From Streptomyces sp. SID486 (lineage in GTDB: Bacteria; Actinomycetota; Actinomycetes; Streptomycetales; Streptomycetaceae), in the NCBI RefSeq assembly GCF_009865385.1, contig NZ_WWJT01000189.1, positions 1 through 46,959 of the forward strand: DNA of 46,959 bases, written 5' to 3'. The position numbers and the translations under genes were made by a program. Below, piece after piece: positions 43,414 through 46,959 of this stretch; the stretch's first letter is position 1; the number at the start of each line of letters is the position of its first letter. The notes under the pieces were generated by a model. It was not told where the DNA came from. It did no database searches and saw only the letters and a program-made list of their open reading frames with translations.

Positions 43414-44214
43414 ATGCCGGACTACCTCGACGACCTCCGTCTCGCCCACGTACTCGCGGACACGGCCGACGCCGCGACCATGGCCCGCTTCAAGGCGCTC
43501 GACCTGAAGGTGGAGACGAAGCCGGACATGACTCCGGTGAGCGAAGCGGACAAGGCGGCGGAGGACCTCATCCGCGGCCAGCTCCAGCGCGCCCGCCCGC
43601 GGGACGCGGTCCTCGGCGAGGAGTACGGCGTCGAGGGCACCGGTCCCCGCCGCTGGGTGATCGACCCCATCGACGGCACCAAGAACTACGTACGGGGTGT
43701 TCCCGTCTGGGCCACCCTGATCTCCCTGATGGAAGCGGTGGAAGGCGGCTACCGGCCCGTCGTCGGCGTGGTCTCCGCCCCCGCCCTGGGCCGTCGCTGG
43801 TGGGCCGCCGAGGGCCACGGCGCCTTCACGGGCCGCAACCTCACCTCCGCCACCCGTATCCACGTCTCCGAGGTCGGCCGACTCGCGGACGCCTCCTTCG
43901 CGTACTCCTCGCTGTCCGGCTGGGAGGAGCAGGGCCGCCTGGACGGCTTCCTGGACCTCGGCCGGCAGGTGTGGCGCACGCGCGCGTACGGGGACTTCTG
44001 GCCGTACATGATGGTCGCGGAGGGGTCCGTGGACATCTGCGCCGAGCCGGAGCTCTCCCTGTGGGACATGGCCGCGAACGCGATCATCGTCACCGAGGCG
44101 GGCGGCACCTTCACCGGCCTCGACGGCCGTCCGGGCCCGCACAGCGGCAACGCGGCGGCGTCGAACGGACTGCTGCACGACGAGTTGCTGGGGTATCTCA
44201 ACCAGCGCGTCTGA
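43414..44214 (+). CDS. hisN: Histidinol-phosphatase HisN (inositol monophosphatase family)
   Basis: A 266-residue metal phosphatase. GEEYG, DPIDGTKNY and SLWDMAANAIIVTEAGG are the three metal-site motifs of the inositol monophosphatase fold. In actinobacteria this branch is HisN, which makes histidinol from histidinol phosphate in histidine synthesis; the S. coelicolor orthologue at this locus is so assigned. The general inositol monophosphatase is the alternative. ATG 43414; no strong ribosome binding site. Confidence 0.87.
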   Translation: MPDYLDDLRLAHVLADTADAATMARFKALDLKVETKPDMTPVSEADKAAEDLIRGQLQRARPRDAVLGEEYGVEGTGPRRWVIDPIDGTKNYVRGVPVWATLISLMEAVEGGYRPVVGVVSAPALGRRWWAAEGHGAFTGRNLTSATRIHVSEVGRLADASFAYSSLSGWEEQGRLDGFLDLGRQVWRTRAYGDFWPYMMVAEGSVDICAEPELSLWDMAANAIIVTEAGGTFTGLDGRPGPHSGNAAASNGLLHDELLGYLNQRV

Positions 44215-44317
44215 GGCACGGGAGTACTCCCGGTACGCCCTCCTCCGGCCTCGCGCGCCCTCTTGTTGACCCGTGTTTTACCTGTCACTCTGAGGTCACC
44301 CCCACTTGTGAACTTGT

Positions 44318-44341
44318 GAATCCCCGCCTGGGCGGGGATTC
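44318..44341 (+). promoter_or_regulatory. Perfect hairpin abutting the CBS gene ribosome binding site
   Basis: GAATCCCCGC and GCGGGGATTC (44318-44327 and 44332-44341) form a perfect 10-bp stem with a CTGG loop. The next bases AAGGAGGTG (44342-44350) are a near-consensus ribosome binding site. A direct repeat ACTTGTGA ACTTGTGA lies just before the stem (44304-44319). It could limit or enhance ribosome access. Confidence 0.55.
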
Positions 44342-44358
44342 AAGGAGGTGGCCCAACG

Positions 44359-44754
44359 ATGCTCGTCCGAGACGCCATGAGCACGGTGATCCTCACGCTC
44401 GGTCCCGCCCACACACTCCGCCAGGCAGCCACCCTGATGTCGGCCCGCCGCGTCGGCGCCGCCGTGGTCCTCGACCCGGACGCCGGCGGCATCGGCATCC
44501 TCACCGAACGCGACATCCTCAACTCCGTCGGCCTGGGCCAGGACCCGGACACCGAACGCACCCACGCCCACACCACCACCGACGTCGTCTTCGCCGCCCC
44601 GACCTGGACCCTGGAGGAGGCGGCGCGCGCCATGGCGCACGGCGGCTTCCGGCACCTGATCGTGCTCGACCGGGGCGAGGTGGCCGGGATCGTCTCGGTC
44701 CGCGACATCATCCGCCGCTGGGTTCCGGCCCGCGAGCCCGCACGGGTGTCCTGA
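44359..44754 (+). CDS. CBS-domain pair protein
   Basis: A 131-residue protein consisting of two CBS motifs (about 7-60 and 75-125), each ending in the usual (G)ILTERDIL or GIVSVRDII turn. CBS pairs bind adenosine nucleotides and often sense energy state; the partner is unknown. AAGGAGGTG precedes ATG 44359 and an unusual hairpin lies directly upstream. The stop codon runs into a 56-bp tandem repeat. Confidence 0.85.
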   Translation: MLVRDAMSTVILTLGPAHTLRQAATLMSARRVGAAVVLDPDAGGIGILTERDILNSVGLGQDPDTERTHAHTTTDVVFAAPTWTLEEAARAMAHGGFRHLIVLDRGEVAGIVSVRDIIRRWVPAREPARVS

Positions 44755-44765
44755 GCACACGAGAC

Positions 44766-44797
44766 GGGCCGGACCCGGAGCACCGGGGGTCCGGCCC
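44766..44797. terminator. First of two bidirectional terminators
   Basis: GGGCCGGACCC (44766-44776) and GGGTCCGGCCC (44787-44797) form a perfect 11-bp stem with a 10-nt loop. No T-run. It lies 11 bp beyond the CBS stop. Confidence 0.75.
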
Positions 44798-44821
44798 ACG
44801 AGTGCGCCGAGCACACGAAGC

Positions 44822-44853
44822 GGGCCGGACCCAGAGCACCGTGGGTCCGGCCC
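44822..44853. terminator. Second of two bidirectional terminators
   Basis: GGGCCGGACCC (44822-44832) and GGGTCCGGCCC (44843-44853) repeat the first stem with a slightly different loop. It lies 24 bp beyond the catalase stop on the other strand. Confidence 0.75.
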
Positions 44854-44877
44854 GCCCAGCCGCGAAAGGCGGCCGGG

Positions 44878-46332
44878 TCAGTCGCGCAGCGCCCGCACCG
44901 CCGCCTCCAGCCGCTTGCCGAAGTCGGCGTCGGCACTGCGGAAGTTGCCGATCGCGCGCTCGGCGATGTCCTCGCGCGAGACCTGCGAGATGGCTCCGGC
45001 CAGGTTGGCGACCAGCCGCTCCTTCTCGTCCTCGGACATCAGCCGGTACAGGTCGCCCGCCTGCACGAAGTCGTCGTCCTCGGCATGTGCCGGCGTCGAG
45101 TGGTCGCCGGTGCCGCCCGTGAAGCCGTCGAACGGCTGCCACAGCGGGCGGCCGGTCTGCTGCGGCCCGCCGAAGCTGTTGGGCTCGTAGTTCTTCGCCC
45201 CGCCGTGCCGGCCGTCGTAGAGGAGGCCGTCCCGGGAGTTGGTGCGCGCCTCGGTGGCGTGCGGCCGGTTCACCGGCAGGTGGTCGGCGTTGACGCCGAC
45301 GCGGTAGCGGTGCGCGTCGCCGTAGGCGAAGAGCCGGCCCTGGAGCATCTTGTCGGGCGAAGGGCCGATGCCGGGCACGAAGTGCGACGGGGAGAAGACC
45401 GACTGCTCGACCTCGGCGAAGACGTTGCGCGGGTTGCGGTTCAGCTCCAGCCTGCCGATCTCGACGACCGGGTAGTCGGCGTGCGGCCACACCTTGGTCA
45501 GGTCGAACGGGTTGAAGCGGTACGCCGCCGCGTCCGCCGCCGGCATGATCTGCACGCCCACCGTCCAGCTCGGGAACTCGCCGCGCTCGATCGCCTGGCG
45601 CAGGTCGCGCTGGTGCGAGTCGGGGTCCTTGCCCGCGAGGATCTCGGCCTCCTCGGCGGTGAGGGTCTTGATCCCCTGGTCGGTCTTGAAGTGGTACTTG
45701 ACCCAGAAGACCTCACCGGCGGCGTTGTTCCACTGGAAGGTGTGGGACCCGAAGCCGTCCATGTGACGGTACGACGCCGGGATGCCGCGATCGCCGAAGA
45801 GCCAGGTCACCTGGTGGGTCGACTCCGGCGACAGCGACCAGAAGTCCCACACGTTGTCGGCTTCCTGGCTGCCGGTGTACGGGTCGCGCTTCTGCGTGTG
45901 GATGAAGTCCGGGAACTTGATGGCGTCCCGGATGAAGAAGACCGGGGTGTTGTTGCCGACGAGGTCGTAGTTGCCCTCCTCGGTGTAGAACTTCAGCGCG
46001 AAGCCCCGCGGGTCCCGGACGGCGTCCGCCGCACCGAGGTTGCCGGCCACCGTCGAGAAGCGCAGGAAGACCTCGGTCTCCTTGCCCACCTCGGAGAGGA
46101 ACGCGGCACGCGTGTACGGCGTGACGTCCGCGGTCACGGTGAAGGTGCCGTACGCGCCGGCGCCGCGGGCGTGCACCACCCGCTCCGGGATCCGCTCCCG
46201 GTTGAAGTGGGCCAGCTTCTCCAGCAGGAGCTGGTCCTGGACGAGGACCGGTCCGCCGACGCCCGCCGTCTCGCTGTTCTGGTTGTCGGCCACCGGGGCA
46301 CCGGCCTCCGTGGTGAGCGGTCCCTGCGTCAC
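44878..46332 (-). CDS. katA: Monofunctional heme catalase KatA
   Basis: A 484-residue small-subunit (clade 3) catalase splitting hydrogen peroxide. The catalytic His is H54 (ERVVHARG), the Asn is N127 (VGNNTPVFF), and Y336 in [12 protein letters not shown] is the heme ligand. The start GTG 46332 is preceded by GGAGG; the frame extends further without support. It is divergent from catR. A promoter with TTGACT (46415-46410) and TAGGAT (46393-46388), 16 bp apart, lies in the gap, overlapped by the presumed CatR site. Confidence 0.95.
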   Translation of the reverse strand: MTQGPLTTEAGAPVADNQNSETAGVGGPVLVQDQLLLEKLAHFNRERIPERVVHARGAGAYGTFTVTADVTPYTRAAFLSEVGKETEVFLRFSTVAGNLGAADAVRDPRGFALKFYTEEGNYDLVGNNTPVFFIRDAIKFPDFIHTQKRDPYTGSQEADNVWDFWSLSPESTHQVTWLFGDRGIPASYRHMDGFGSHTFQWNNAAGEVFWVKYHFKTDQGIKTLTAEEAEILAGKDPDSHQRDLRQAIERGEFPSWTVGVQIMPAADAAAYRFNPFDLTKVWPHADYPVVEIGRLELNRNPRNVFAEVEQSVFSPSHFVPGIGPSPDKMLQGRLFAYGDAHRYRVGVNADHLPVNRPHATEARTNSRDGLLYDGRHGGAKNYEPNSFGGPQQTGRPLWQPFDGFTGGTGDHSTPAHAEDDDFVQAGDLYRLMSEDEKERLVANLAGAISQVSREDIAERAIGNFRSADADFGKRLEAAVRALRD

Positions 46333-46387
46333 GTGCGCCTCCTGCGTATCACTGACTAGTCCTGTCCTGTGACCAAAGTCGTTCTCG

Positions 46388-46431
46388 ATCCTACAATGGA
46401 CTTTGTCTAAGTCAAACAGAGATCTAAAGTC
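46388..46431 (-). promoter_or_regulatory. katA promoter and candidate CatR operator
   Basis: The minus-strand -35 TTGACT (46415-46410) and -10 TAGGAT (46393-46388) have a 16-bp spacer. GACTTT (46399-46404) and AAAGTC (46426-46431) face each other, and TTTG TCTAAGT CAAA at 46402-46416 is a short palindrome over the -35. Fur/PerR-type repressors such as CatR bind inverted repeats of this sort. The exact CatR box is not established here. Confidence 0.6.
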
Positions 46432-46476
46432 ACACCTATTCCCGACCTGGTCCCCGTTCCTGTTAGGCTGGTGGCC

Positions 46477-46893
46477 ATGAGCGACCTTCTGGAACGGCTG
46501 CGTGGACGCGGATGGCGGATGACCGCGCAGCGACGCGTGGTGGCCGAGGTCCTGAACGGCGAGCACGTCCACCTGACGGCCGACGAGGTACACGCCCGGG
46601 CCGTCACGAAGCTGCCCGAGATCTCCCGGGCGACCGTCTACAACACGCTGGGTGAGCTGGTCTCCCTCGGCGAGGTGCTGGAAGTCACGACGGACAAGCG
46701 CGCCAAGCGGTACGACCCGAACGCGCACCGGCCGCACCACCACCTGGTCTGCGCCCGCTGCGGCGCGATCCGCGACGTCCACCCGATGGGCAACCCCCTC
46801 GCCGATCTCCCCGACTCCGAGCGCTTCGGCTTCACGGTGTCGGACGTCGAGATGACGTACCGGGGCCTGTGCCCGGACTGCGCGAGCGCGTAG
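46477..46893 (+). CDS. catR: Fur/PerR-family peroxide regulator CatR
   Basis: A 138-residue metalloregulator repressing the divergent catalase gene and its own. An N-terminal winged helix ([27 protein letters not shown]) is followed by a dimer domain with [13 protein letters not shown] and a final CPDC, the structural zinc cysteines. The ATG at 46477 is used; the GTG at 46471 is in frame. TAGGCT at 46464-46469 ends 7 bp before the ATG and no ribosome binding site is present, so the mRNA is probably leaderless. Confidence 0.94.
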   Translation: MSDLLERLRGRGWRMTAQRRVVAEVLNGEHVHLTADEVHARAVTKLPEISRATVYNTLGELVSLGEVLEVTTDKRAKRYDPNAHRPHHHLVCARCGAIRDVHPMGNPLADLPDSERFGFTVSDVEMTYRGLCPDCASA

Positions 46894-46917
46894 GCACGCA
46901 GAGCTTCCGCCCACCAG

Positions 46918-46944
46918 GAGCCCCGGCGTCCGCCGGGGCTCTTT
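46918..46944 (+). terminator. Rho-independent terminator of catR
   Basis: GAGCCCCGGC (46918-46927) and GCCGGGGCTC (46932-46941) form a perfect 10-bp stem with a 4-nt loop followed by TTT. It lies 24 bp beyond the catR stop. Confidence 0.85.
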
Positions 46945-46959
46945 GCGTGCGTGTGCGGG

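Larger units (their letters stand above)
44753..44853. repeat. 56-bp tandem duplication carrying two terminators
   Basis: GAGCACACGA occurs at 44753 and 44809, exactly 56 bp apart, and the following 45 bp are nearly identical. The repeat begins in the CBS stop codon. Each unit holds one terminator hairpin, so the gap between the convergent CBS and catalase genes has two nearly identical terminators. Confidence 0.8.

Overview
The window is high-GC actinobacterial chromosome, almost certainly Streptomyces. Third codon positions are strongly G/C, GTG starts are common, and it carries wblE, the sigH and sigR-rsrA stress loci, dasR, a B12-controlled nrdAB pair and the albaflavenone gene pair. From memory, gene content and order match a conserved core segment of S. 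coelicolor (about SCO5204-SCO5250). There is no prophage, transposase, CRISPR array, tRNA or rRNA. I recognise 45 protein genes.

Layout: 1-2763 (minus strand) holds an EshA-type protein, i.e. a family 2B encapsulin shell with an internal cyclic-nucleotide-like domain, followed by a polyprenyl diphosphate synthase with a disordered N-terminus. This is a likely protein nanocompartment for isoprenoid metabolism. 3058-6546: peptidoglycan amidase, PLP enzyme, Na+/H+ antiporter, UBP zinc finger. 6547-8425: osmotic-stress locus rshA-sigH with a BldD-type box. 8433-12525: membrane protein, lipid kinase, wblE and a PdtaS-type sensor kinase. 12847-16248: TetR/SDR pair, then the aminosugar regulon genes nagB and dasR with dre operators; the dasABCD genes that separate them in S. 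coelicolor are absent. 16372-18260: DUF3311 plus sodium:solute symporter.

18291-23424: class Ia ribonucleotide reductase nrdA-nrdB behind two NrdR boxes and a short cobalamin riboswitch, then an AraC/DJ-1 regulator (nrdS-like). 23447-25908: CYP170A1-type P450 and epi-isozizaene synthase, overlapping by 4 bp, which make albaflavenone. 26197-32637 (minus strand): deformylase, a TPR protein, two membrane HD-GYP-type proteins (one degenerate), rsrA, sigR and an alpha/beta hydrolase. sigR has the 55-codon extension of the sigma-R' isoform and a sigma-R-type promoter.

32639-37002: SRAP/YedK, M50-type protease, aroA, rsgA and a guanidinium-type SMR exporter. 37155-42652: peptide-type ABC transporter (fused double ATPase, two permeases, divergent lipoprotein). 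42674-46893: TetR regulator, histidinol phosphatase, CBS protein with a hairpin against its ribosome binding site, catalase and the divergent Fur-type regulator catR.

Most of the window is conserved housekeeping and stress-response DNA. The most notable items are the encapsulin/prenyl synthase pair, the bifunctional P450 motif, the missing das transporter, a free-standing dre site beside two hairpins, and several short tandem-repeat blocks at gene ends.
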